The position numbers and the translations under genes are program-made. From Diospyros lotus (Eukaryota; Streptophyta; Magnoliopsida; Ericales; Ebenaceae), in NCBI RefSeq assembly GCF_014633365.1, contig NC_068346.1:35279191-35343190 (forward strand): DNA of 64,000 nucleotides. The letters are read 5' to 3'. Positions 33,604 through 45,949 of the stretch are shown piece after piece; within the stretch, counting starts at the first letter, position 1, and every line of letters starts with the position of its first letter. The notes beneath the pieces were generated by a model, which was given only the letters and a program-made list of their open reading frames with translations, did no database searches and had not been told where the DNA came from.

Positions 33604-36234
33604 AGTTGCGTTTCATCAAATTATATATAGGAGACACGTGCATTCATCTTTAAATGTAGACCAGAAATGAAGTCTCTCTTTATTCATCTTTCATTTATGA
33701 TCTGGAGAATACTTCTCCTACATTGCTATATATTCTAGAGAGAGCTCTGGTTGATAAGTTGCACATAATTGATAGAAGAAGACACGTGATGGTACATTGT
33801 AGCTCAAGCACATGATGTACATTCCTAGTTTTGTGGAATCACCTATCTAGCATTTCCAACAAAAGCATGTCCCTAGTAAATAAGGCTCTTTGCTTGAAAG
33901 GATCAGTGGAGGTAGCCTTACCTTTACATTACAAACAAGTTGTTTTCATAATTCGAACTCGTTACCTTTTGACTTTTAGTCTCAAAGAAGCAACTTTATT
34001 GTTGCTAACATCAGACATTTTTAGTAATATGGAAAAAATTAAATGACTTAGAGGCTCTTTGATGTAACTTTCGTTTTCAATTTATTGTTTCGTTTAAAAC
34101 ATGAGAATTTAGTATGTTGCTTTCTATCATTTTTTGTGTTTAATTTTTTATTTTTTACCCCCAACTCCACCACCCACCAGTAACTAAAGTGATTGGAGGT
34201 CTCTGATAACTCCTTTGGCCAATTGCCAAAACTCAGTTGATTCCCAAGTGGTGACGCCAGTGCCTTGCCAGTGGTGAGGTGTGGGAGAGGGAAGAAAATG
34301 AAAACAAAATGAACGACTTGATCCAAGTTTACAAGTCTTGTTTGTACATGACTTTGACTGCACACGTCATCAATCTTCCACACTTATTTATTGGAAGAGT
34401 TGAAGCGCTGTGGAAATTTCTTATTAATAACGAGTTATTAATTCCATTTTGAAACATGACTACATTCGTAAGCTGATTAGAAAATGTCTGTCTTATACTG
34501 CATTGGTTCACAATATACATCATATGGTTTCATACTGGAAAGGCTTCCAAAGTAGTTAAACTGTTTTTAAATGTTTAATTCTTTCAAATTACCCCAAGGC
34601 TAACTATTTTGTATTCTTTTTGCCAAATGAGCTTTGTATATCAGGGAATCTGCTGCATCTGAATTCTAATGCCCATTTAAGTAATTCATTATTGTAATGC
34701 AGCTATACCATGGTTATATGGTATTTATCAATTAATGATTTTGATGAAATATATTTGGATAATTTTTTGTGGAATGATGGACCACAATAAATTACTTACT
34801 TCAGCACACATTCTTGGTAGAGCTGTGAAAAAAAATCAAGGCTATTATCTTATAAAGAAAGGGTAATGAAAAGTTTGTTTGCTGAACAATCAGTTAGTTA
34901 TCAGAAAAAGATTGCTGAAGAATCAGTTGATTCCTTAGATCTTGCTTGATGACAAGAAAATTCATACATTCTTCATCTATATCCAAGTTGATGGCCATCT
35001 TGAATCCCTGCTGACTTGGTCAGTAATTCTTTTGGTTATATGTTGCTTGTTTTATAGAAGCACATAATTTGAAAATTTATTTGCATTTTTCTTTGTATTT
35101 TCTCATGGAGTTTATGGTATGCACTTTTATCATTATTATTCAATTTTCACAAATGATAATGGAAATATTTTTCGTACTCTAAATCTTTTGCAGTCTTATT
35201 TTTTAGAATATGTTGTCCTCTTGACTTAGCTAATTGAAATTATTATATGCGAAACATTTTCTCTTGTTTCATATTTGTAGGATCTTCGATATTTGGACAG
35301 AAGTATTCTATTGGGGAATTTTCATCAAGTACTGGAAGCACATTTCAACAAACACATGCAACTTTTGGCAGTGGTCCATTTGGTTCTTTTACTTCCACTG
35401 CATCAACTGAAAATTCACCAGCTGCTGCTAGTGCCCTGACCTTTGGTGCACATTGCACATCACCTTTTGGTGCTGCATGTATTTCAGCAATCAGTTCATC
35501 ATCTACCCCTACATTTGGCAGCACAGGCACAACTTTCGCTGTCTTCAGTGCACCAACATTTGGATCTGGGACAGGGTTAAGTAACTCTATCATTGGAGTA
35601 TCTAGCACCTTCGTGGTTGGAGCATCACGCAGCCCAGGCTTTGGTACACCAGGAGGCACTGCACAATTTGGTTTTGGTACTACTCCAAAATTTGGACAAT
35701 CATTTGGCAGTGGCAACTTAGTTGGAGCTGCTCCTGTTTTTGGCATTCAGAGTTTCTCCTTTGGTGTGTGTTATCTATATCTCTTAATGATATTTGTTTA
35801 AAGAAGCATTTCCCCGATTATGAGGGAGCTATGGTACTTAATACTTGCGTCTTTTGATTAGTACTCACAAGATGCACTATTATTGCAACAATCTGTTTGC
35901 AGGAGTCCCAGCCACAATGCCAACACTCGGAACCGCAAGATTTGAGCAGGTTGGTATTGGAAGTCAACGCAGAGGAAGTAGACTAGCAGCTTACACTGCA
36001 ACATCCGAAGAAGAAGATGGTGGGAGTGGGAATCAGCCTACTGCTAAACTACAGTCCATTACAGCCATGCCCCTTAACAAAGACAAAAGCCATGAAGAAT
36101 TGAGGTTGGATGATTATGAGCTGGGTGGTAAAGGTATGCATTGCTGTGTGATTGCTTGTGGTTTCTTTTGTTTCTGTTTTGCTTTCTTATTGAAATGCCA
36201 TGTATTGACTCTTCTTTCTCATTGATCTGAAATT
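33604..36234 (+). repeat. NUP98 exon-pair tandem unit 1
   Basis: The unit contains an intron stretch, FG exon 35281-35763 (161 codons) and GLEBS exon 35903-36133 (77 codons). Both exons are flanked by phase-1 introns and are open. The FG exon carries motifs such as SSIFGQ, TFGSGPFG, PGFGTPGG and FGFGTTPKFGQSFGSG. The GLEBS exon carries SITAMPLNKDKSHEELRLDD, with Leu where the other units have Trp, and GGKG for GDKG. The left border is inferred from the repeat of agttgc(g/c)tttcatcaaa. Confidence 0.92.
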
Positions 36235-36728
36235 CATAGTTTCCTTCCATCAAATTATATATAGAAGACACGTGCATTCATCTGTAAATGTAGAACATAA
36301 ATGAAGTCTCTCTTTATTTATCTTTCATTTTCGATCTAGAGAATACTTGTACTACTATATATTCTAGAGAGAGTTCTGGTTGATAAGTTGCACATAATTG
36401 ATAGGAGAGGACAGGTGATGATGCATTGTAGATTAAGCACATGATGTACATTCCTAGTTTTGCAGAATCACCTATTTGGCATTTTCAACAAAAGGGTGTC
36501 CCTAGTAAACAAGGCTCTTTGCTTGAAAGGATCAGCGGAGGTAACCTTTCTTTATATTACAAACAGGTTGTTTTCATAATTCGAACTCGTTAGCTTTTGA
36601 CGTTTAGTCTCAAAGAAGCAACTTTATTGTTGCTAACATCAAGCATTTTTAGTAATATGGAAAAAATTAAATGGCGTAAAGGTTGTTTGACGTAACTTTC
36701 ATTTTCAATTTCTTGTTTTGTTTAAAAT

Positions 36729-37135
36729 TGTTTCAACCCTCGGGTAGAACTCACCCTCAGAAGATAGCTGTTAAGCGGAGGGTGCCTAAGTGGATATAAA
36801 CCCCACACTAGGAGCCTGAACTTCTAATGTCGGACAAGTTCCATATCCTGCAATGGATCATAACATACCACCATGCTCCGCAACCCGCTACCCACGACGA
36901 CAGGTTGTGCACTAGCCACTGCTAGTCCCGGGCGAACACTGCAATTCCGGCGTCACCTTCGTCATCGCTCACTTGCACGGGGCCGGCTCTGATATCACTG
37001 TTACAACCTTTGGGTAGAACTCATCCTCAAAAGCTAGCTGTTAAGGGGAGGGTGCCCAAGAGGTTATAAACCCCACACCAGGAGCTTGAACTTCCAACGT
37101 GGGACAAGTCTCATGCCCTGCAGTGGACCATAACA
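36729..37135 (-). mobile_element. TRIM (miniature LTR retrotransposon), 407 bp
   Basis: Two 137-bp terminal repeats (36729-36865 and 36999-37135) both begin tgtt and end taaca. On the - strand the upstream LTR is followed by gtgatatcagagcc, a one-mismatch Met-tRNA primer site, so the element points to the - strand. The flanks aaaat and aaaac fit a 5-bp target duplication with one later change. The other three units lack the insertion, giving an exact empty site (tttaaaacatgag). It is non-coding. Confidence 0.92.
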
Positions 37136-38820
37136 AAAACATGAGAATTTAGTATGTTGTTTTCAATCATTTTTTGTGTTTGATAATTTTTATTTTTTAT
37201 CCCCAAACCCGCCAACCTCCGGTAAATAGAGTGATTGGAGGTCTCTTATGACTCTTTTGGCCAGTTGCCAAAATTCAGTTGATTCCCAAGTGGTGACGCC
37301 AGTGACTTGCCAGTGGTGAGGGTTGGGAGAGGGAAGAAAATGAAGACAAAATGAACTACTTGATCAAAGTTTTCAAGTCCTGTTTGTACATAACTTTGAC
37401 TGCTCATGTCTTCAATCTTCAGCACTTATTTATTGGAAAAGTTGAAGCACCGTGGAAATTTCTTATTAATAATGAGTTATGAATTCCATTTTAAAACATG
37501 ACTGCATCCATAAGCTGATTAGAAAATGTCTGTCTTATACTGCATTGGTTCACAATATACATCATGTGGTTTCATACTTGAAAGGCTGCCAGAGTAGTTA
37601 AACTGTTTTTAAATGTTTAATTATTTCAAATTACCCCAAGGCTAACTATGTTGTATTCTTTTTGCCAAACGAGCTTAGTATATCAGGGAATCTGCTGCAT
37701 CTGAATTCTTATGCCCATTTAAGTAATTCATTATTGTAATGCAGCTATACCATGGTTATATGGTATTTATCAATTAATGATTTTGATGAAATATATTTGG
37801 ATAATTTTTTGTGGAAAGATGCTCCACAATAAATTACTTGCTTCAGCACACATTCTTGGTAGAGCTGTGAAAAAAATCAAGGCTATTATCTTATAAAGAA
37901 AAGGTAATGAAGAGTTTGTTTGCTGAACAATCAGTTAGTTATCAGAAAAAGATTGCTGAAAAATGAGTTGATTCCTTAGATCTTGCTTGATGACAAGAAA
38001 ATTCATATATTCTTCATCTATATCCAAGTTGATGGCCATCTTGAATCCTTGCTGACTTGGTCAGTAATTCTTTTGGTTATATGTTGCTTGTTTTACAGAA
38101 GCACATAATTTGAAAATTTATTTGCATTTTTCTTTGTATTTTCTCATGGAGTTTATGGTATGCACTTTTATCATTATTATTCAATTTTCACAAATGATAG
38201 TGGAAATATTTTTCTTACTCTAAATCTTTTGCAGTCTTATTTTTTAGAATATGTTGTCCTCTTGACTTAGCTAATTGAAATTATTATATGCGAAACATAT
38301 TCTCTTGTTTCATATTTGTAGGATCTTCTATATTTGGACAGAAGGCTTCTATTGGAGAATTTTCATCAGGTACTGGAAGCACATTTCAGCAAACAGAAGC
38401 AACTTTTGGCGGTGGTCCATTTGGTTCTTCTACTTCCACTGCATCAACTGAAAATTCACCCGCTGCTGCTAGTGCCCTGACCTTTGGTGCACATAGCACA
38501 TCACCTTTTGGTGCTGCATGTATTTCAGCAATCGGTTCATCATCTGCCCCTACATTTGGCAGCACATGCACGGCTTTTGCTGTCTCCAGTGCACCAACAT
38601 TTGGATCTGGGACAGGGTCAAGTAACTCTATCATTGGAGTATCTAACACCTCCATGGTTGGAGCATCACCCAGCCCAGGCTTTGGTACACCAGGAGGCAC
38701 TGCACAATTCGGTTTTGGTACTACTCCAACATTTGGACAATCATTTGGCAGTGGCAACTTAGTTGGAGCTGCTCCTGTTTTTGGCATTCAGAGTTTCTCC
38801 TTTGGTGGGTGTTATCCATA

Positions 38821-38853
38821 ACAACAACAACATATCCAGCCTTTATCCCACTA
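38821..38853 (-). mobile_element. 33-bp LINE tail insertion
   Basis: Only unit 2 has this insert. On the - strand it reads tagtgggataaaggctgg then atatgttgttgttgt, matching the last nucleotides of the LINE at 1985-4677. It is flanked by tgggtgttatc(c/t)ata direct repeats (38806-38820 and 38854-38868). It is an extremely 5'-truncated retroposition, 2 bp past the FG-exon donor GT. Confidence 0.85.
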
Positions 38854-39325
38854 TGGGTGTTATCTATATTTCTTAATAATATTTGTTTAAAGAAGCATTT
38901 CCTTGATTATGAGAGAGCTATGGTACTTAATACTTGCGTCTTTTGATTAGTACTCACAAGAGGCACTTTTATTGCAACAATCTGTTTGCAGGAGTCCCAG
39001 CCACAATGCCAACACTTGGAACCGCAAGATTTGAGCAGGTTGGTATTGGAAGTCAACGCAGAGGAAGTAGACTAGCAGCTTACACTGCAACATCCGAAGA
39101 AGAAGATGGTGGGAGTGGGAATCAGCCTACTGCTAAACTACAGTCCATTACAGCCATGCCCCTTAACAAAGACAAAAGCCATGAAGAATTGAGGTGGGAT
39201 GATTATGAGCTGGGTGATAAAGGTATGCATTGCTGTGTTATTGCTTGTGGTTTCTTCTGTTCTTGTTTTGCTTTCTTATTGAAATGCCATGTATTGACTC
39301 TTCTTTCTCATTGATCTGAAATTCA

Positions 39326-41905
39326 GAGTTGCCTTTCATCAAATTATATATAGAAGACACGTGCATTCATCTGTAAATGTAGAACATAAATGAAGTCTCT
39401 CTTTATTTATCTTTCATTTCCGTTCTGGAGAATACTTGTCCTACCCTGCTATATATCATAGAGAGAGTTCTGGTTGATAAGTTGCCCATAATTGATAGAA
39501 GAAGACACGTGATGGTGCATTGTAACTTAAGCACAAGATGTCCATTCCTAATTTTGCAGAATCATCTATCTGGCATTTTCAACAAAAGGGTGTCCCTAGT
39601 AAACAAGGCTCTTTGTTTGAATGGATCTCCGCCTTATGTTTACATTACAAACAGGTTGTTTTCATAATTCGAACTCATTACCTTTAGACTTTTAGTCTCA
39701 AAGAAGTAACTTTATTGTTGCTAACATCAAGCATTGTTAGCAATATGGAAAAAATTAAATGACGTAGAGGCTATTTGACGTAACTTTCATTTCAATTTTT
39801 TGTTTTGTTTAAAACATGAGAATTTAGTTTGTTGTTTTCAATCATTTTTTGTGTTTGATTTTATTTTTTATTTTTTACCCCCAACCCCACCAACCACCGG
39901 TAACTAGAGTGATTGGAGGTCTCTGATGACTCCTTTGGCCAGTTGCCAAAACACAGTTGATTCCCAAGTGGTGACTCCAGTGACTTGCCAGTGGTGAGTG
40001 GTGGGAGAGGGAAGAAAATGAAGACAAAATGAATGACTTGATCCAAGTTTACAAGTCCTATTTGTACATGACTTTGACTACTCACGTCGTCAATCTTCAG
40101 CACTTATTTATTGGAAGAGTTGAAGCACCGTTAAAATTTCTTATTAATAACAAGTTATTAATTCCATTTTAAAACATGACTACATCCGTAAGCTAATTAG
40201 AAAATGTCTGTCTTATACTGCATTAGTTCTCAATATAGATCATGTGGTTTCATACTTGAAAGGCTGCCGGTGTAATTAAACTGCTTTTAAATGTTTAATT
40301 CTATCAAATTACCCCAAGGCTAATTATGTTGTATTCTTTTTGCCAAACGAGCTTCGTATATCAGGGAATCTGCTGCATCTGAATTCTAATGCCCATTTAA
40401 GTAATCCATTATTGTGATGCAGCTATACCATGGTTATATGGTATTTATCAATTAATGATTTTGATGAAATATATGTGGATAATTTTTTGTGGAATGATGG
40501 ACCACAATAAATTACTTACTTCAGCACACATTCTTGGTAGAGCTGTGAAAAAAATCAAGGCTATTATCTTATAAAGAAAAGGTAATGAAGAGTTTGTTTG
40601 CTGAACAATCAGTTAGTTATCAGAAAAAGATTGCTGAAGAATCAGTTGATTCCTTAGTTCTTGCTTGATGACAAGAAAATTCATACATTCTTCATCTATA
40701 TCCAAGTTGATGGCCATCTTGAATCCCTGCTGGCTTGGTCAGTAATTCTTTTGGTTATATCTTGTTCGTTTTACAAAAGTGCATAATTTGAAAATTTATT
40801 TGCAGTTTTCTTTGTATTTTCTCATGGAGTTTATGGTATGCACTTTTGTGATTATTATTCAATTTTCACAAATGATAGTGGAAATATTTTTCTTACTCTA
40901 AATCTGAACTTATTATATGCGAAACATTTTGTCTTGTTTCTTATTTGTAGGATCTTCTATATTTGGACAGAAGTCTTCTATTGGAGAATTTTCATCAAGT
41001 ACTGGAAGCACATTTCAACAAACACAAGCAACTTTTGGGAGCAGTCTGTTTGGTTCTTCTACTTCCACTGCATCAACTGAAAATTCACCCCCTGCTGCTA
41101 GTGCCCTGGCCTTTGGTGCACATAACACATCACCTTTTGGTGCTACAAGTATTTCAGCGATCAGTTCATCATCTACCCCTACATTTGGCAGCACATGCAC
41201 AGCTTTTGCTGTCTCCAGTGCACCAACATTTGGATCTGGGACATGGTCAAGTAAATCTATCATTGGAGTATCTAACCCCTCCGTGGTTGGAGCATCAAGC
41301 AGCCCAGGTTTTGGTACACCAGGAGGCACTGCACAATTTGGTTTTGGTACTACTCCAACATTTGGACAATCATTTGGCAGTGGCAACTTAGTTGGAGCTG
41401 CTCCTGTTTTTGGCATTCAGAGTTTCTCCTTTGGTGGGTCTTATCTATATCTCTTAATGATATTTGTTTAAAGAAGCATTTCCCCGATTATGAGGGAGCT
41501 ATGGTACTTAATACTTGCTTCTTTTGATTAGTACTCACAAGAGGCACTATTATTCCCACAATCTGTTTGCAGGAGTCCCAGCCACAATGCCAACACTCGG
41601 AACCGCAAGATTTGAGCAGGTTGGTATTGGAAGTCAATGCAGAGGAAGTAGACTAGCAGCTTACACTGCAACATCCGAAGAAGAAGATGGTGGGAGTTGG
41701 AATCAGCCTACTGCTAAACTACAGTCCATTACAGCCATGCCCCTTAACAAAGACAAAAGCCATGAAGAATTGAGGTGGGATGATTATGAGCTGGGTGATA
41801 AAGGTATGCATTGCTGTGTGATTGCTTGTGGTTTCTTCTATTCTTGTTTTGTTTTCTTATTGAAATGCCATGTATTGACTCTTCTTTCTCATTGATCTGA
41901 AATTC
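39326..41905 (+). repeat. NUP98 exon-pair tandem unit 3
   Basis: FG exon 40951-41433 and GLEBS exon 41573-41803, both open. Unit-specific GLEBS-exon changes are Arg to Cys (GSQCRGS) and Gly to Trp (GGSWNQ). About 50 bp of intron just upstream of the FG exon (after 40905) is missing relative to the other units. Confidence 0.92.
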
Positions 41906-44540
41906 AGAGTTGCCTTTCATCAAATTATATATAGAAGACATGTGCATTCATCTATAAATGTAGAACATAAATGAAGTCTCTCTTTATTAATCTTTCGTTT
42001 CGGATCTGGAGAATACTTGCCCTACATTGCTATATGCTCTAGGGAGAGTTCTGGTTGATAAGTTGCACCTAATTGATTGAAGACGACACGCGATGGTGCA
42101 TTGTAACTTAAGCACAAGATGTCCATTCCTAGTTTTGCAGAATCACTTATCTGGCATTTTCAACAAAAGGGTGTCCCTAGTAAACAAGGATCTTTGCTTG
42201 AATGGATCTCCGCCTTATCTTTACATTACAAACAGGTTGTTTTCATAATTCGAACTCATTACCTTTAGACTTTTAGTCTCAAAGAAGTAACTTTATTGTT
42301 GTTAACATCAGGCATTTTTAGTAATATGAAAAAAATTAAATAATTTAAAGGCTGTTTGACGTAACTTTCATTTTCAATTTTTTGTTTTGTTTAAAACATA
42401 AGAATTAGTATGTTGTTTTCTATCATTTTTTGTGTTTGATTTTTTTTATTTTTTACTCCCAATCCAACCACCGGTAACTAGAGTGATTGGAGGTCTCTGA
42501 TGACTCCTTTGGCCAGTTGCCAAAACTCAGTTGATTACTAAGTGGTGATGCCAGTGACTTGCCAGTGGTAAGGGGTGGGAGAGGAAAGAAAATGAAGACA
42601 AAATGAACGACTTGATCCAAGTTTACTAGCCCTGTTTGTACATGACTTTGACTGCTCATGTCATCAATCTTCAGCACTTATTTATTGGAAGAGTTGAAGC
42701 GCCGTGGAAATTTCTTATTAATAACGAGTTATGAATTCCATTTTAAAACATGACTGCATCCATAAGCTGATTAGAAAGTGTCTGTCTTATACTGCATTGG
42801 TTCACAATATACATCATGTGGTTTCATACTTGAAAGGTTGCCAGAGTAGTTAAACTTTTTTTAAATGGTTAATTCTTTCAAATTACCCCAAGGCTAACTA
42901 TGTTGTATTCCTTTTGCCAAATGAGCTTCGTACATCAGGGAATCTGCTGCATCTGAATTCTAATGCCCATTTAAGTAATTCATTATTGTAATGCAGCTAT
43001 ACCATGGTTATTATATGGGATTTATCAATTAATGATTTTTATGAAATATAAGTGGATAATGTTTTGTGGAATGATGCACCACAATAAATTACTTGCTTCA
43101 GCACACATTCTTGGTTGAGCTGTGAAAAAAATCAAGGCTATTATCTTATAAAGAAACGGTAATGAAGAGTTTGTTTGCTGAACAATCAGTTAGTTATCAG
43201 AAAAAGATTGCTGAAGAATCAGTTGATTCCTTAGATCTTGCTTGATGACAAGAAAATTCATATATTCTTCATCTATATCCAAGTTGATGGCTATCTTGAA
43301 TCCCTGCTGACTTGGTCAGTAATTCTTTTGGTTATATGTTTCTCGTTTTACAGAAGCACATAATTTGAAAATTTCATTCCTTCATTTGCAGTTTTCTTTG
43401 TATTTTCTCATGGAGTTTATGGTATGCACTTTTATGATTATTATGCAATTTTCACAAATGATAATGGAAATATTTTTCTTACTCTAAATCTTTTGCAATC
43501 TTATTTATTAGAATATGTTGTCCTCTTGACTTAGCTAATTGAAATTATTATATGCGAAACATTTTCTCTTGTTTCATATTTGTAGGATCTTCTATATTTG
43601 GACAGAAGTCTTCTATTGGAGAATTTTCATCAAGTACTGGAAGCACAATTCAACAAACAGAAGCAACTTTTGGCAGCGGTCTGTTGGGTTCTTCTACTTC
43701 CACTGCATCAACTGAAAATTCACCCGCTGCTGCTAGTGCCCTGACCTTTGGTGCACATAGCACATCACCTCTTGGTGCTGCAAGTATTTCAGAAATCGGT
43801 TCATCATCTACCCCTACATTTGGCAGCACAGGCACGGCTTTTGCCGTCTCCAGTGCACCAACATTTGGATCTGGGACAGGGTCAAGTAACTCTATAATTG
43901 GAGTATCTAACCCCTCCGTGGTTGGAGCATCAAGCAGCCCAGGCTTTGGTACACCAGGAGGCACTGCTCAATTTGGTTTTGGTACTACTCCAACATTTGG
44001 ACAATCATTTGGCAGTGGCAACTTAGTTGGAGCTGCTCCTGTTTTTGGCATTCAGAGTTTCTCCTTTGGTGGGTCTTATCTATATCTCTTAATGATATTT
44101 GTTTAAAGAAGCATTTCCCCGATTATGAGGGAGCTATGGTACTAATACTTGTGTCTTTTGATTAGTACTCACAAGAGGCACTATTATTGCCACAATCTGT
44201 TTGCAGGAGTCCCAGCCACAATGCCAGCACTCGGAACCACAAGATTTGAGCAGGTTGGTATTGGAAGTCAACGCAGAGGAAGTAGACTAGCAGCTTACAC
44301 TGCAACATCCGAAGAAGAAGATGGTGGGAGTGGGAATCAAACTACTGCTAAACTACAGTCCATTACAGCCATGCCCCTTAGCAAAGACAAAAGCCATGAA
44401 GAATTGAGGTGGGATGATTATGAGCTGGGTGATAAAGGTATGCATTTCTGTGTTATTGCTTGTGGTTTTTTCTGTTTTTGTTTAGCTTTCTTATTGAAAT
44501 GCCATGTATTGACTCTTCTTTCTCATTGATCTGAAATTCT
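41906..44540 (+). repeat. NUP98 exon-pair tandem unit 4
   Basis: FG exon 43586-44068 and GLEBS exon 44207-44437, both open. Changes in the GLEBS exon give MPALGTTRFEQ, NQTTAK and AMPLSKDK. This unit runs on into the unique downstream intron, so its right border marks the original, unduplicated order. Confidence 0.92.
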
Positions 44541-44571
44541 GGCGGGTTCTCTGGTGTATGTCAAGCTTCAG

Positions 44572-45271
44572 GGGTGGCTTTTAATGTTGGTTCCACTGCC
44601 TCAAACTACTCTGCTCCTTTAGCTACACCACTTTTTCCATCATCATTGAATCCCTTCTGTCCCTTGACCTCTGTTATTCCATTTGTGACATCATCTTTTC
44701 TGCCTAGACCGCCATCTACAAATCCTTTCAGCATAAGATCATCTGCAACTCTGGCCAATAGTTCTCCATCTTTGTCTAGCCCATTATGTATGGGCCCACC
44801 TACTTCAGCTTTTGGAACATCATCTCTCTTGGCATCTGGCTCATCTCTTTTTCCCGGATCGTCATCTGCAAATCCTTTCAGGATAACACCATTTCCGTAC
44901 CTTCTCCTCCTGTAACAACGGCAGCCCCTGCATTTCTGACCAATAGTTTTCCATCTTTGTCTAGCCAATCATGCTCATTTATAGGACCATTTCTCTCTAT
45001 CTCTGTTTCCGCTTCACCTTTGCAAACATCTTCTGGATTTAACTCTGGTTTGAATTCTGCGAACACACAATCATCCCTACTATCTGTGTCCGTCGGACCC
45101 TCATTCACACATACAAATGCTTTGTTTCCACAACCATACAATGCCCCTTTCTTCAGTCAACCAAAAGCCTCTAATGCACAACCAGTTCGTCCTCAAGTGG
45201 GGGAAAACTTATTTTCTATTATAGCACCTCTGTTTTCTGTGAACAATCTGCCTGGTTGTACTCATGCTAAT
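44572..45271 (+). pseudogene. NUP98: NUP98 copy 1: S/P/FG-rich exon after GLEBS
   Basis: The exon starts after cttcag at 44566-44571, a position that keeps frame with the GLEBS exon. A better-placed ancestral acceptor near 44540 reads attctgg and lacks AG. The protein is low-complexity (Ser, Pro, Phe, Gly, Asn), as expected of this NUP98 region, with NPFSIRS, SAFGTSS and later LFPQPYNAPFFSQPK. One frame is open to about 44881 and another from there to 45271, so one base is missing near 44881. It ends at a good donor, aat|gtaagt. Confidence 0.75.
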
Positions 45272-45660
45272 GTAAGTTATTGGGTTGACTGTACTTTCAT
45301 TTTTTCTGTTTTTAGAATCTTTTCCCTAGTTCTTTTTCTTTTAAATGTTCTTTGTAGTTTCTCTTTATATGTGAGATTCCAGCGTTTGTAAACAAAATTT
45401 TGGATGTATCTCAGTGGAAATGAAATTATCTCTAATTTATTCCCCATATCTTCTCCTTGATTGATAGAGTATATGTTAGGAATATTATCTATATTCTTCT
45501 TTCCTTTTTTGTATTTTCCTATTGTGTTGTACTCTTCCTCTATAAGAACAAAGGGGAATCGGTGTATTATGTATGTACAGAAAATAGAGAAAGTTATTTT
45601 CTCCCTCTCCTTTAGTTTATAATCTCTCATTTTCTTTTTCTTCTTTACATGAAGTAGCAG

Positions 45661-45914
45661 CAGCCCTCTTTATCTACTCCTTTGCAGCCAACTCTGACAA
45701 CTCAGCTGGCACCTACTTTTACTACTAGCCATTTTCCTCAATCATCAACAGGTAACTGAGAGTTTCTATTCAAATCTGTTCTTTTTGATAGATACAATGT
45801 CATTTTGTGGTTAACTACATGCAACTATCATTTTATTTTTGATGTTGCTTTGGAAGGTTTACGTGGCTTTGAGAGCATTACATCCGGATGTTGTCAGAGC
45901 ACCTTTAGTCAACT
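45661..45914 (+). pseudogene. NUP98: NUP98 copy 1: two small exons
   Basis: Exon 45661-45751 (91 nt, QPSLSTPLQPTLTT) and exon 45857-45914 (58 nt, LRGFESITSG). The phases join them to each other, to the exon ending at 45271, and to the exon starting at 56978. The 11-kb intron after 45914 holds both Copia elements. Confidence 0.65.
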
Positions 45915-45949
45915 GTATGCTTCATTTCTACCTTTCTATATATACTAAT

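Larger units (their letters stand above)
36235..39325 (+). repeat. NUP98 exon-pair tandem unit 2
   Basis: FG exon 38322-38804 and GLEBS exon 38992-39222, both open and the same lengths as in the other units. The unit is longer (3.09 kb) because a TRIM (36729-37135) and a 33-bp LINE tail (38821-38853) inserted into it. The GLEBS exon has only one unit-specific change, which is silent. Confidence 0.92.

Noticed and set aside
36729..37135. Cassandra-type TRIM carrying 5S rRNA
   Set aside because: The LTR has a stretch vaguely like 5S (agctgttaagggg), but the conserved 5S promoter boxes are not there, so only a TRIM in general is claimed.
35345..44968. Antisense ORFs of about 100-133 aa opposite the FG exons
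   Set aside because: They are mirror frames of the FG-exon codons, repeated once per unit, with no splice or start context of their own.
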